NCBI GenBank assembly: GCA_018266255.1
Contig: JAFEAT010000007.1
Location: 1-64,000 of the forward strand
DNA length: 64,000 nucleotides
From: Cyanobacteria bacterium SZAS-4
GTDB lineage: Bacteria > Cyanobacteriota > Vampirovibrionia > Obscuribacterales > Obscuribacteraceae
Direction of reading: 5' to 3'
Made by a program: the position numbers and the translations under genes. Below are positions 8,062 to 16,772 of the stretch, piece after piece. Below the pieces are notes generated by a model that saw only the letters and a program-made list of their open reading frames with translations, was not told the DNA's origin and searched no databases. Numbering within the stretch: the stretch's first letter is position 1; each line of letters opens with the position of its first letter.

Positions 8062-9551
8062 GCCGCATAGTTTCACGAGCTTTGGCTTTATTTGCGGTAG
8101 CGTCGTCGCTATCCGCTTTACCATCCACTGTCACTGCCGCCGAACCAGGTGACCCTGCTAGCCAGATTGTGTCGCCGTCACCATTGCCAGTAAATCTCTC
8201 TGAGAGCGAAGCCACCGCCATCGGAAACAAAGTCTGGCGCAATGAATGCGGTGGAAGAATCGATGGTCTTACTTCCTGGAATGTCGGTGAAGATTTTCCA
8301 TCTTTGGGAATTGGGCACTTTATTTGGTATCCCAAAAACGCACACGATAAATTCGAAGAGAGTTTCCCTCGCCTTATGGTTTTTCTGCAAAGCAAAGGTC
8401 AGAGGCTTCCTGACTGGCTCAATGCTGACATGCGTTGCCCATGGAACAGCCGGCAAGAATTTTTGCGTGACTTCAAAGGCAAAGAGATGACTGAGTTACG
8501 CACCATGTTAAAAAATACGGTGCCTTTGCAAACAAAGTTTATCGTGCTGCGATTGCAGAGCGCACTGCCAGTGGTGCTCGAAAACGTACCGGAATCAACA
8601 CGAGAAAAAATCCGGTCACGCTTTAATCGCGTACTCACTAGCGGTAGTGCTGGAGCATTTGCGCTAATCGACTATGTCAATTTCAAGGGCGAAGGCGTAA
8701 ATCCTGGCGAGCGTTATAAAGGGCAAGGTTGGGGACTGCTGCAAGTTCTTGAAGGCATGTCAGATCAGGGCGATGCAGTGCGATCATTTTCTAAATCAGC
8801 AGCCGCTGTACTAGAGCTGCGCGTGAAAAACTCTCCGCCGGAGCGAAACGAAAAGAGATGGCTGCTCGGATGGAAAAACAGAGTTTCAAACTATTGCACA
8901 GGCACCATTGCTAGTGGCGCCAATGCTGTAGTCTCAAGCTCTCCGACTGAATCTTCCAATGTGTCAAAGCCGCCCATTGTCAGCAGAGAAGAATGGGGCT
9001 CAAAATCGCAACCAATTGCAGAAGATCGCAAGCAAGTACCAGAGTGGATAACTATTCACCATGCAGGAGAACTTTGGCATGAAAAAGATGATCCTGCTGA
9101 ATTTGTGCGCCATATGCAAGCCTGGGGACAGAAGCGCCCGCAACTCGAAAAACCACCTCGCGATACCTATTGGCCAGATCTGCCGTATCACTTTCTAATC
9201 GCGCCAGACGGTAGAATTTTCGAAGGACGCCAAACACAATACGAGCCCGAGAGCAACACGAAATATCCTCTCAAGGGCAATATTGGAGTTGAGATGATGG
9301 GCGACTTTAACGTCCAACGCCCCACTCTCAAGGAGATTCAATCCTGCGTCAAGTTAACAGCATGGTTGTGCCAACAGCATCATATCCCGATTGATCATGT
9401 GCGCACCCACAAAGACGCCGCACCCAATCAAACAGATTGTCCTGGCAAAGATTTCTACCGCTATATTACCGACGGTCAATTCAAGCACTGGGTACAGGTT
9501 ACCATGCAGGGAATGGAGCCGACGATTGATCCTGGACCTTCCAGTCTCTAG
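8058..9551 (+). CDS. Secreted two-domain peptidoglycan hydrolase (lysozyme-like + N-acetylmuramoyl-L-alanine amidase)
   Basis: 497 residues with a signal peptide (about 1-28, ending TAAE). Residues about 50-280 form a helical domain with NECGG, LGIGHFIWYP and YKGQGWGLLQVLEG. This has the look of a lysozyme-like or transglycosylase-like fold, but I cannot assign its catalytic residues with confidence. Residues about 305-480 are an Amidase_2/PGRP domain: SREEWGS at the start, metal ligands in TIHHAG and DHVRTHKDA, and the DCPGKDFYR motif at the third ligand. That domain cuts the bond between MurNAc and the stem peptide. The protein would act in the periplasm on the cell's own wall, or on prey or competitor walls. 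Regulation may involve the preceding leader ORF. Confidence 0.82.
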   Translation: MSRIVSRALALFAVASSLSALPSTVTAAEPGDPASQIVSPSPLPVNLSESEATAIGNKVWRNECGGRIDGLTSWNVGEDFPSLGIGHFIWYPKNAHDKFEESFPRLMVFLQSKGQRLPDWLNADMRCPWNSRQEFLRDFKGKEMTELRTMLKNTVPLQTKFIVLRLQSALPVVLENVPESTREKIRSRFNRVLTSGSAGAFALIDYVNFKGEGVNPGERYKGQGWGLLQVLEGMSDQGDAVRSFSKSAAAVLELRVKNSPPERNEKRWLLGWKNRVSNYCTGTIASGANAVVSSSPTESSNVSKPPIVSREEWGSKSQPIAEDRKQVPEWITIHHAGELWHEKDDPAEFVRHMQAWGQKRPQLEKPPRDTYWPDLPYHFLIAPDGRIFEGRQTQYEPESNTKYPLKGNIGVEMMGDFNVQRPTLKEIQSCVKLTAWLCQQHHIPIDHVRTHKDAAPNQTDCPGKDFYRYITDGQFKHWVQVTMQGMEPTIDPGPSSL

Positions 9552-9574
9552 CCGCAATCAACTGTCATTGATTT

Positions 9575-10081
9575 TCAATAACCGCCGGTGGTTACTTTGT
9601 CGTATGTAGCGGCTTTAGGTTCGGCTTTGGGAGTGACAGGTTTGACTTGAGTTGGGCGGCGAAAGCGGGCTCGGTTGTTTTCATTATTTTGATAATATTG
9701 AGGATTCAGGTCACTTCGAATCCGGTCGCCGGCAGTACCAATACTCGCGCCCCAACTTGAGGTAGGCAAAGTCGACCTTCCTGCGCTCGAAGCAGAATTG
9801 CCGGATACGCCGCCTGTCGCTGTTCGATCGCCAGGTGTCCCGACCGTTGCTCCCCAGGGCACTTTTGGTAGGTTGGCATTGGGTCGTTGGCCGTTCTGGT
9901 CTGAACCCTTAGCCGACGCGCTCATCGTTCCAGCTCCAATGTAAGTAGAAGAAGGCGAGTCCAACCCGTTTTCGGCAGCGAGTAAACGTGGATCGCGCGC
10001 CTCGCTGTGGAGACTCATCGTTATGGCAAAGGCGCATATGACGAAGGCGATTATTCTGCGGTTTGTGCGCGGTTTTGTCAT
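9575..10081 (-). CDS. Small secreted low-complexity protein
   Basis: About 168 residues starting at MTKPRTNRR; the in-frame upstream start adds only 11 poorly supported codons. A signal peptide or anchor occupies about 8-30 (IIAFVICAFAITMSLHSEA). The mature part is rich in Gly, Ser, Thr, Asn and Pro. It holds two imperfect copies of a short unit: PWGATVGTPGDR near residue 80 and SWGASIGTAGDR near 115. The C-terminus is basic and proline-rich. No domain was recognised. It converges with the hydrolase gene, with only 23 bases between the stops, so they are not cotranscribed. It is probably a cell-envelope or extracellular protein. Confidence 0.6.
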   Translation of the reverse strand: MTKPRTNRRIIAFVICAFAITMSLHSEARDPRLLAAENGLDSPSSTYIGAGTMSASAKGSDQNGQRPNANLPKVPWGATVGTPGDRTATGGVSGNSASSAGRSTLPTSSWGASIGTAGDRIRSDLNPQYYQNNENNRARFRRPTQVKPVTPKAEPKAATYDKVTTGGY

Positions 10082-10274
10082 ATATTCTTCGTTTTGGTAA
10101 ATCAATAGTCGCAACGGATTTGCCCGTCAGCTTAACCGGTTACTTTATAGCCGTCACTAGGATTTACACTGAACTTCAGGTCAGTCGCTGACTATCGTTC
10201 AGGGTATTCCCCGTTGGTTGTTATTCTGGACCTCCTAGACTGGTGTTTTACTAGTTTCCTGTTTCCGCAACGCC

Positions 10275-10865
10275 ATGTCTAATGAAATCCAAAAGTGGTA
10301 TCGATTGTTCCTGCACTTTAGCTCGTTTTGCTTTGCCACATTTGTGATCAGCCAGCTGCAAGATTACCTTCCTCGGGTCTCGCTAGACCTGACAGCAAAT
10401 TCCGCACAAAGACGTCCAATCGATGAACTTCGACATTACGAAAGATTCTGTGTGAAGAAAAGAAATCACACTGTTGGAGTGATGATGGGCAGCAAGTACG
10501 GACCGCCTCAGAATCTGATGTATTATTCGTCCTTTTACATCTCAGACATCAAAGACAAAGATGGCATTGCCAAGTTTGATGTGAAGTTGCCGAAAGATTC
10601 ATGGATAGCTTATGTTGACGGTGCGTCAATGGTTCAAAGGCGTTCGAATTCCAATTCAAATAGTCAGATTATAACTTTAAACACACCAAATGCGGTGGCA
10701 GGATTACCAGAACATTATGTATGCCTCGTCGCGGTTGCTCAGCATCCCGAAAATATCAACATCGAGAGAGCACAAGTTCCTACTATTGTTAAAAGCAACT
10801 TCGCCATTGCGCCACTCGAACCTTCTCGTTTTTGGAACGCCGAGGCATTGTGGCGAGACCCTTAA
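10275..10865 (+). CDS. Membrane-anchored or secreted protein of unknown function
   Basis: 196 residues. An N-terminal hydrophobic stretch (about 10-28, LFLHFSSFCFATFVISQL) serves as signal or anchor. The rest is a soluble, strand-rich region with KFDVKLPKDSWIAYVDGASM and ends in a WRDP tail. No family was recognised. No convincing ribosome site precedes the ATG. The stop overlaps by four bases the stop of the converging minus-strand gene. The sequence is not repetitive and its composition fits the neighbours. Confidence 0.55.
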   Translation: MSNEIQKWYRLFLHFSSFCFATFVISQLQDYLPRVSLDLTANSAQRRPIDELRHYERFCVKKRNHTVGVMMGSKYGPPQNLMYYSSFYISDIKDKDGIAKFDVKLPKDSWIAYVDGASMVQRRSNSNSNSQIITLNTPNAVAGLPEHYVCLVAVAQHPENINIERAQVPTIVKSNFAIAPLEPSRFWNAEALWRDP

Positions 10866-11305
10866 CCGACAAGCTTACTTGCGAACACGTCGCTCTTTGT
10901 TTTACCCTTGATGCTCAAGTCTAGAGCTGGTTTCCGAACCGTAGATGTAATCGCACTCGGGTCAGAATAGATGTACTTATAACTAGCCACTCCTGCCAGA
11001 CCCATTGTCGCGTACTCTACCGCTGCGCCGCCCAGGTTGCTCCCCAACTGCTTTTTGTTTTGCTCGAGGTTAGATGGATTGTTCCAAGTATCGATTGCGG
11101 GTGCGCCGATTCCAACCGCTAAGTCTTTTGCGATAAAGGCTGCGCCAACTTTACCAGCCCATTTTGTTATGTGCGCGCCAGCACCCCAGAGTGCGTCTGG
11201 ATTATGTTTGCAATGTGCCAGAACGAGCCCGATTGCAGCTCCCTCAGCTACAAGTTTGGCAACTTGGCTGGGATTCTCCGCAAATGAAGTCAATTTCTCC
11301 TGCAC
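10862..11305 (-). CDS. Paralogous Gly/Ala-rich membrane-associated protein, 5' end uncertain
   Basis: 147 residues from the only standard start, a GTG at 11305. It has a helical core with FAENPSQVAKLVAEGAAIGLVLAH and GKVGAAFIAKDLAVG, resembling the genes at 16773 and 32927: a helix rich in Gly/Ala, a WNNP-type loop, then another amphipathic helix. I take these as one lineage-specific family. The same frame stays open upstream to about 11503 and reads plausibly as protein (HIERFAYSDPLGAFADGLS) but has no ATG, GTG or TTG. The gene may be truncated, start at a rare codon, or carry an upstream frameshift. No known domain. It sits convergent to the preceding gene. Confidence 0.55.
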   Translation of the reverse strand: MQEKLTSFAENPSQVAKLVAEGAAIGLVLAHCKHNPDALWGAGAHITKWAGKVGAAFIAKDLAVGIGAPAIDTWNNPSNLEQNKKQLGSNLGGAAVEYATMGLAGVASYKYIYSDPSAITSTVRKPALDLSIKGKTKSDVFASKLVG

Positions 11306-11670
11306 CCCGACACCGATTGCGTCCGGAGCAGCTTTTAAGAGCTCCCACTCGCTTCGAAGCGCAGACTGAGGCTCATCACGCTTTGATAGTCCATCGGCGA
11401 AGGCACCGAGTGGGTCAGAGTATGCAAATCTTTCAATGTGCGACTTGAACTTCGAAGTTTTGCTGTTTCTACAACTAAAGTGTGCCAGCCGGACAATACC
11501 AATTTATTACCAAAGTGGAAACACGCCATGATTGTGAGCAAAGCTGTAAACAAAAATTGATTCCAGCAGTGCTTATTGTAACGCTTAGACACCATAAATG
11601 GTGCCTCGCTAACGGTCAATGCGTCCCCTGCTCAAAAGCAACATAAGAACAAAGGATTTTGCAATGGTAT

Positions 11671-12090
11671 CTATTCATGGTGATGAAATTGTTGTCGGTT
11701 AGTCCGTCTGCGGTCTATCACCATTATCAGCAGGGCACCAAAAGTACTGCCGAGCAAAATGGATATGATGATCTTTTCGCTTCGCTGACACAGCCAGAGA
11801 AGAACTAGGGCCTCGTACACCAGAGCTTTGGCTCTCGGAACGGAATCCTTTGATACGGCTCTCTCTATCTCAAATTCCACTTTACGCCAAGACTTAGAAT
11901 CGCATACAATCTCATTAAGAGTTTGTGCGACAACGTGCCCGTCAGAGGAACGCAAGTGGTAAAAAAAGAAATCTTTGACCACAAAAACTGACAGCGCAAG
12001 TAAGCCACCAAGAACAATACCAATAAAGTATTTGGTGAATTTCTTCCAAAACAGTTTGGGTTCGGCACTAAGTCTAGGTTGAATCTTCAT
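11671..12090 (-). CDS. Two-TM membrane protein of unknown function
   Basis: 139 residues. Helix one spans about 20-42 (FIGIVLGGLLALSVFVV) and helix two about 105-125 (IIISILLGSTFGALLIMVI). Between them is a roughly 60-residue soluble loop with charged helices. The N-terminus and the RRRTNRQQFHHHE tail are basic, which by the positive-inside rule puts both in the cytoplasm and the loop outside. No family was recognised. It lies alone on the minus strand with a divergent neighbour at 12279. Confidence 0.55.
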   Translation of the reverse strand: MKIQPRLSAEPKLFWKKFTKYFIGIVLGGLLALSVFVVKDFFFYHLRSSDGHVVAQTLNEIVCDSKSWRKVEFEIERAVSKDSVPRAKALVYEALVLLWLCQRSEKIIISILLGSTFGALLIMVIDRRRTNRQQFHHHE

Positions 12091-12278
12091 TTAGTTTCTT
12101 GAGCTGACACATACACTTTAGCCACTATAAAACAACTAAACAGGGGTAATACCCCCATCATGGCGCGCTTGGATCGATTTATTGATGGAAATCACCCTGT
12201 CTTTTTGTCAACCGTAAGAATAGTATTTAAAGACGTTTTGCTGAGTAGTGAAACGTATTGCACCGGTGCTGGAGTGTC

Positions 12279-12692
12279 ATGGAAGCAAGAACCATTAACG
12301 ATGACACTTGGCGTCACCCAAGACTGTTGCGAACTGCACTGTTCGTTATCGTTTCACTCAGCCTAATTCTCACAGCTGTTTGCTTGTACGCCAGCTCATC
12401 AGTTTCTGAATTTTTGAACCAGCTGATTATTCACAATCCAGGCTGTGACGGATCCGGCATAACATGTTGCCTAGGTTCGTCAAATCTGAACTACGACCGA
12501 GTCGTAGATATTCTACGTATGCTGACCCTTCTCTCTTCTTGCATCACGTTCTTTTGGCCAATGAACAACATCAAACAAAAAAGCAAGCACCGAATCATTT
12601 TTGAATGCATAGTTTTAGCCAGTGTACCAATTCTTGTGCATCTAGTTGGAACTGCTCTTATTAGTAACATCGGTGGAATGGGCTGCGAGTAA
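12279..12692 (+). CDS. Small integral membrane protein of unknown function
   Basis: 137 residues from ATG 12279; GGAG lies four bases upstream. An upstream in-frame TTG adds seven codons. Three hydrophobic segments are visible: about 18-40 (FVIVSLSLILTAVCLYA), 78-95 (MLTLLSSCITFFWPM) and 108-130 (CIVLASVPILVHLVG). The loop between the first two is Cys-rich (CDGSGITCC) and could form disulfides or bind metal outside the membrane. No family was recognised. Confidence 0.55.
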   Translation: MEARTINDDTWRHPRLLRTALFVIVSLSLILTAVCLYASSSVSEFLNQLIIHNPGCDGSGITCCLGSSNLNYDRVVDILRMLTLLSSCITFFWPMNNIKQKSKHRIIFECIVLASVPILVHLVGTALISNIGGMGCE

Positions 12693-12848
12693 TCTCGTTG
12701 GTGCCGGGTTTAAACATATTCGTCGCAGGGCTCAGTAAAGCCTGAATTAATCTCATGCCCGGAATTTGCCCGATCCCTGAACTAAATAAATCTTGGCACC
12801 GCTCTATGTTGGGTACAGAAGCCCAAACCTGGAATGGAGCGAACGAAA

Positions 12849-14309
12849 ATGGCGAACATCGAACACCTGAGCAAGCAAATTGAACAAGGAATTTCGAAGC
12901 ATGACTCGAAAGCCATTAGTCATGCTTTGCATGAGATGCATTCCTGGAAGGCACACGGCAGCAGTCAGAAGCAAATCGACATAGCCTTGCAAGACCTCAG
13001 TCATAAGCTGCACAAAGACGGTTTTCTCCCCGGTTTATCGATAATTGGTTTCGATAAAAATCACGACAAGCTGATCGTGAACGACAAGAGCAAGCACAGC
13101 GTGCATGTACTGGATGCCAATCTGAACAAAGTCGAAAAGCACCAGGAAAAGCTTGATACCAAACACGACCGTCAACTAACGACTCAAGAGAAGCAGGAAC
13201 TTTCGAAAGTCGAAAAAAATCGCGGTGTGACCGTAGAGCAGAAGGGCGATGAATTTATCTATCATCTGAAAGCAAATGGAAAAGACGAAGTTGTTCTCAA
13301 AACTGAAGCGTCGCTGAAAGGATTGCAAGACGGCGACAACGCTCTGCAGCAGCAGATAAAGAACAAGGAAGCTCAATTGACTGATGCGTATCATGTTCAT
13401 TTCAGTGACGAAAATGAAAATGGATATTTGCGTGATGCCGATCACCCAAGTCTCGGTTACGTCAAAACTCGCTTGCCCCGGCTCGATGAGCTTGCCGGTG
13501 TGGAAGCAGCTTTGAAGCACTCTGCACCAGCTCAATTGATCGAGAACAGCAGTGGCAGTGAAGGCGTCAAATTTTACTTTCTCAAAGAAAAAGCTATCGG
13601 AGCCGCAGCCTTCTATACCACCGACTCGCAAGGAAAACCCGCGGTGTTTATGGAGCCAAACAATCGTTATCCAACAGAAGTGGGTGCGCAAGGAGAACAA
13701 ATAAGAGGCACTATCCAAGCCGTTCTTACTCATGAACTAGCGCACAACTCGCAGCACAAAATGGGATGGGACGATCCAGAAAGCAAGGCAGCAGTAGGTG
13801 CAAAAATTGGTTGGGTAAAAGCTGAAAATTCAGACGAATACTACATAAAAGACAAGCAAGGACATCTGTTCAAAAATGCTCAAACGTCTTCTCTCAAGCC
13901 GCCTGACTACGTTCAATGCAATACCAAAGGTGAACCAGTTGATTCGAACGGCAAGGTCGTTGATGCGAGCGCAGCCAAACACCTGAAAGCCGGAGACGAA
14001 AACGACCGTGGTTCAGATACAATGTTCGGCAATGCATTGGTCAGACCAGTAACGCACTATTTTCCAACACCGACTGAAATGTTTGCAGACGGTATGCAAG
14101 CGTACAGACTGGATGAAGCCCACAGAGCCAATCTGTTACGTGAAAGCCCATTGATGTATCGCGCTTGCAAACAAGAAGACCAAAAGGAAATCAGCGCAGC
14201 CTATGGCTGGGGACGAATGATTCGTGACACCAACGGCGAGTTGGTGCAAGACACACCACAAGAGCGACTGAAAATTCAGGCATTTGAGAAACAGAATGCT
14301 ACACCATAG
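12849..14309 (+). CDS. Soluble HExxH zinc metallopeptidase-like protein
   Basis: About 486 residues starting MANIEHLSKQ, with GGAG eight bases upstream; an ATG five codons earlier is less likely. Residues 1-170 are charged and helical, rich in Lys, Glu, His and Gln, partly coiled-coil-like. A core follows with HELAH at 295-299 (two His ligands and the catalytic Glu). A later acidic-helix motif, PTEMFADGMQAY, places Glu410 where gluzincins hold the third metal ligand. This resembles the ATLF-like metallopeptidases, but membership is inferred from motifs alone. No signal peptide is visible, so it is cytoplasmic or exported by another route. The candidate selenoprotein follows about 35 bases later and may be cotranscribed. 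Confidence 0.65.
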   Translation: MANIEHLSKQIEQGISKHDSKAISHALHEMHSWKAHGSSQKQIDIALQDLSHKLHKDGFLPGLSIIGFDKNHDKLIVNDKSKHSVHVLDANLNKVEKHQEKLDTKHDRQLTTQEKQELSKVEKNRGVTVEQKGDEFIYHLKANGKDEVVLKTEASLKGLQDGDNALQQQIKNKEAQLTDAYHVHFSDENENGYLRDADHPSLGYVKTRLPRLDELAGVEAALKHSAPAQLIENSSGSEGVKFYFLKEKAIGAAAFYTTDSQGKPAVFMEPNNRYPTEVGAQGEQIRGTIQAVLTHELAHNSQHKMGWDDPESKAAVGAKIGWVKAENSDEYYIKDKQGHLFKNAQTSSLKPPDYVQCNTKGEPVDSNGKVVDASAAKHLKAGDENDRGSDTMFGNALVRPVTHYFPTPTEMFADGMQAYRLDEAHRANLLRESPLMYRACKQEDQKEISAAYGWGRMIRDTNGELVQDTPQERLKIQAFEKQNATP

Positions 14310-14343
14310 TGCAATGGGCGTGATACATTGGTGGGGAATGAGA

Positions 14344-15585
14344 ATGCGTAGTCAGCTGCTAGCGAAAATATGGATATTGGTCTTGCTCTGTAGCCACCCA
14401 GGATTACAGTCCGCGCACGCTGCTGAGAACACCTTCAATCTCGATGCCAAAATCGCAGCAACTGTGCCCACAAGTGATGAAGACCGCTGGTTGATAATAC
14501 CGTGGCGAACGAACTTGATGAAAGCACGTTTGGAAGCGCAGAATTTAAATCGCCCCATGTTTCTGTGGATTATGAATGGAAATCCGATGGGCTGCACGTG
14601 AAACAACGGTCAGCTGGATCGGCGGTTCAGCTTCAGGGATCCCACAATTATTGCGCTTCTGAAAACACAGTTTGTCCCCGTCAGTGGTGACTGCAAAGAA
14701 TTGCAGTTTGGTCACTCGTCAGCGAAGAACTGGTTTATGAATGTGGTCTCGCACTCGACTGATCGAGACCTTCGAGAACAGCTCAAACAACACGGCGATG
14801 AAGGAAACACTGCACAGGGACTCTATGTTGTCGGCGCAGACGGAAAGCTGTATGGCTGGATCAACAATCATGACGTTGGCGAAGTACGTAAATTTCTCGA
14901 TCGTGGAATAGCAGAATTCAGAACCGAACCGCGTCAATCGGTGCAGGTATCTCAATCTGAAATCAACGAAAAATTTTCCATGGCGCCTTTGCCAACAACA
15001 TCTGTAGTGAGAATTTACACGCGCATTCGACCAGTGCCCGCGGGCTCCGATGTGCTCAATAACGGAGTCGGTCGAGATCACTTGTGGATTTTGCAGCGCG
15101 AAATCGAGCAAATCAGCGACCGTTCTCACGACGACGGTCGACCTTTTTCCCTGCCTTCACCCCTGGTGGCAAGGTTAGTTCGATACCATCTCATCGACAA
15201 CGTGAGAGGAGAACCAGATATGTGGAGAGGCGATGAAATTGCGAAATCAAATTTCTCAGCGAGATACATCGGATCCAACGCTGCGGGCAAGACTTACGAA
15301 TTTCGTGGAGAATTTGCCCAAAGAAAGAAGGACAATAAGCGCGGCTCCCAGGGAAACATCTACGGTCGCATCGAAATTGCCAACGACCGGTCCAAGATAA
15401 CGAGCTTTCGCGCATACGCACAAATGGAAGCGTGGGGAGCCAGTCGATTTACCCCAGGCGCACCGTCTGGCAAGTTCCCGATGGTAATAGCAATGATTGA
15501 AACGCACGACGACGTATCAAAAGTTGTTCCACCGCAAGCGATGTATGAGTGGCCAGATTACTACCTCAATCCCGAAGCAAATTGA
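14344..15585 (+). CDS. Candidate selenoprotein: secreted thioredoxin-fold protein with in-frame TGA
   Basis: The frame is open for 414 codons except for one TGA at 14599-14601 (residue 86). Both sides read as one protein. Before it come a signal peptide (MRSQLLAKIWILVLLC to AHAAE, about 1-27) and a thioredoxin-type strand PMFLWIMNGNPMGCT. After it come NNGQLDRRFSFRDPTIIALL, FVPVSGD and the closing strands LYVVGADGKLYGW. The TGA falls in the active-site loop directly after Cys84-Thr85, giving a Cys-x-Sec arrangement. The remaining ~220 residues form a second domain of unknown family (VARLVRYHLIDNVRGEP, AYAQMEAWGASRF). The start is chosen at 14344, with GGGG seven bases upstream and a clean signal peptide. 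Alternatives are a nonsense mutation or sequencing error. The selenocysteine machinery is not in this window. Confidence 0.65.
14602..14635 (+). promoter_or_regulatory. bSECIS-like hairpin after the in-frame TGA
   Basis: Ten bases after the TGA, AGCTG (14612-14616) pairs with CAGCT (14628-14632). The 11-base loop starts with G and holds further Gs. Stem length, loop size, a G at the first loop position and a distance of about 15 bases from the TGA are close to the published bacterial SECIS rules. TGA/TCA can add an outer pairing. The fold was made by eye. Confidence 0.4.
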
Positions 15586-15622
15586 GTTTCATCGAAAGTG
15601 CGCATTGAGGCAATCTAAATTT

Positions 15623-16603
15623 CTAAAATCCGCGCCAGAAAGATCGCGCTTTATTGTCTTTCATAACAGGAATATATCCCCCCCGGGGAACGCGTTGGTA
15701 ACCCGGTGACTGCCCACGCTGTTGCCACTGGGCCGCAGCATTTTGCTCGAACGATGAGAGATCGCCGGGGCGACCGTTTGCTTTCGCAGCGGCAGCATCT
15801 TGGTACTCTGGTGTGCCTGGCTTTGGATGATTGCGTTCAACCCAGTTGCCATTTGAATCTTGATTTGGACCGCGATCGTCAGGGTGGTCCGCAGGCGGGC
15901 GCCATCCGGGTGGATTAACGCTCGCGGGGCGGGGACCTACGAGTGGTTTATAGCCTGGTGGATACGTGGGCGCGCCAGGAACGTACATCAGCGGTTTAAA
16001 AGGACGAGCGTTCGGAAACGGAGGTAGCGGTTGGCTGTTGCTGAAGGAGGGCGGTGCAGTGCGAACTTGCGGATCAGGCGATGTGCTAACCGGCTGGCTT
16101 GACCAGTAGTTGCTTGGTGGAGTGTATGGTTGGGCGCTCTGAGGCGGGTTGTAATCCTGATGTTCGGCAACTGGCGCAGCGTATTTTTGAGCGCTCGGTG
16201 GTGGCGAATTGAATTTCGGTGTGTTCGATGCCGCGCTGTTTGTGGTGGGCATTGGCATGCTGATCGAGTGAGGCTCGCTACCTCGAGTGACGGCGGTATG
16301 AGACGAAAGAGGACTCCACGAACCGGATATGGCACCATGCATGTTCAGCTTACCAGCAAGAAACGAAAACGTTCCGACATCTGATCGCCCGGTATCTGAT
16401 TTAAGAGTCCAATTACCGTTGTTGGCGCTAATCGTCCCACTTTCGGTAACTTGCCCGTTTGTGGATTTTTGATATCTTCCATCGGCACCGATGTGCAGCG
16501 ACTCTTCACCGCACCGCCAATCACCTGCTACACGAGGCTCGACCTGAGCAAAAGCAGCGGAGCCAATCAACAATGTTGCCGCCAGCGAAAGTAATCTTTG
16601 CAT
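15623..16603 (-). CDS. Secreted proline-rich protein of unknown function
   Basis: About 326 residues from ATG 16603; an in-frame GTG nine codons earlier is possible. A signal peptide covers 1-20 (MQRLLSLAATLLIGSAAFAQ). Residues about 22-105 are a small beta domain (AGDWRCGEESLHIGADGRYQ, then GTISANNGNWTLKSD) like the lipocalin-type domains that measure WxC-type repeats. From about 110 on it is disordered: Pro/Ser/Tyr-rich stretches and then a Gly/Pro/Asn/Asp-rich tail with NPPGWRPPADHP and NHPKPGTPEYQDAAAA. No enzyme motif. Likely an envelope or extracellular protein; it converges with the candidate selenoprotein gene. Confidence 0.6.
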   Translation of the reverse strand: MQRLLSLAATLLIGSAAFAQVEPRVAGDWRCGEESLHIGADGRYQKSTNGQVTESGTISANNGNWTLKSDTGRSDVGTFSFLAGKLNMHGAISGSWSPLSSHTAVTRGSEPHSISMPMPTTNSAASNTPKFNSPPPSAQKYAAPVAEHQDYNPPQSAQPYTPPSNYWSSQPVSTSPDPQVRTAPPSFSNSQPLPPFPNARPFKPLMYVPGAPTYPPGYKPLVGPRPASVNPPGWRPPADHPDDRGPNQDSNGNWVERNHPKPGTPEYQDAAAAKANGRPGDLSSFEQNAAAQWQQRGQSPGYQRVPRGGYIPVMKDNKARSFWRGF

Positions 16604-16772
16604 AACCACCTGCTTCGTCTGCCGGATCACATCATACTACTGGTTGCACCTTCAGAGTATGGCGGCCTCCATAGATACTCTTTAAAGAAAGAACTTACTG
16701 CAGCCAGTGCGTCACGGTGACGTAACGTTAAAACGGTAAAAATTGAACTACCACAAGAGGTTCGATTCTTAC

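Noticed and set aside
13176..13733. 185-codon minus-strand frame inside the HExxH gene
   Set aside because: Antisense shadow of a confidently read gene.
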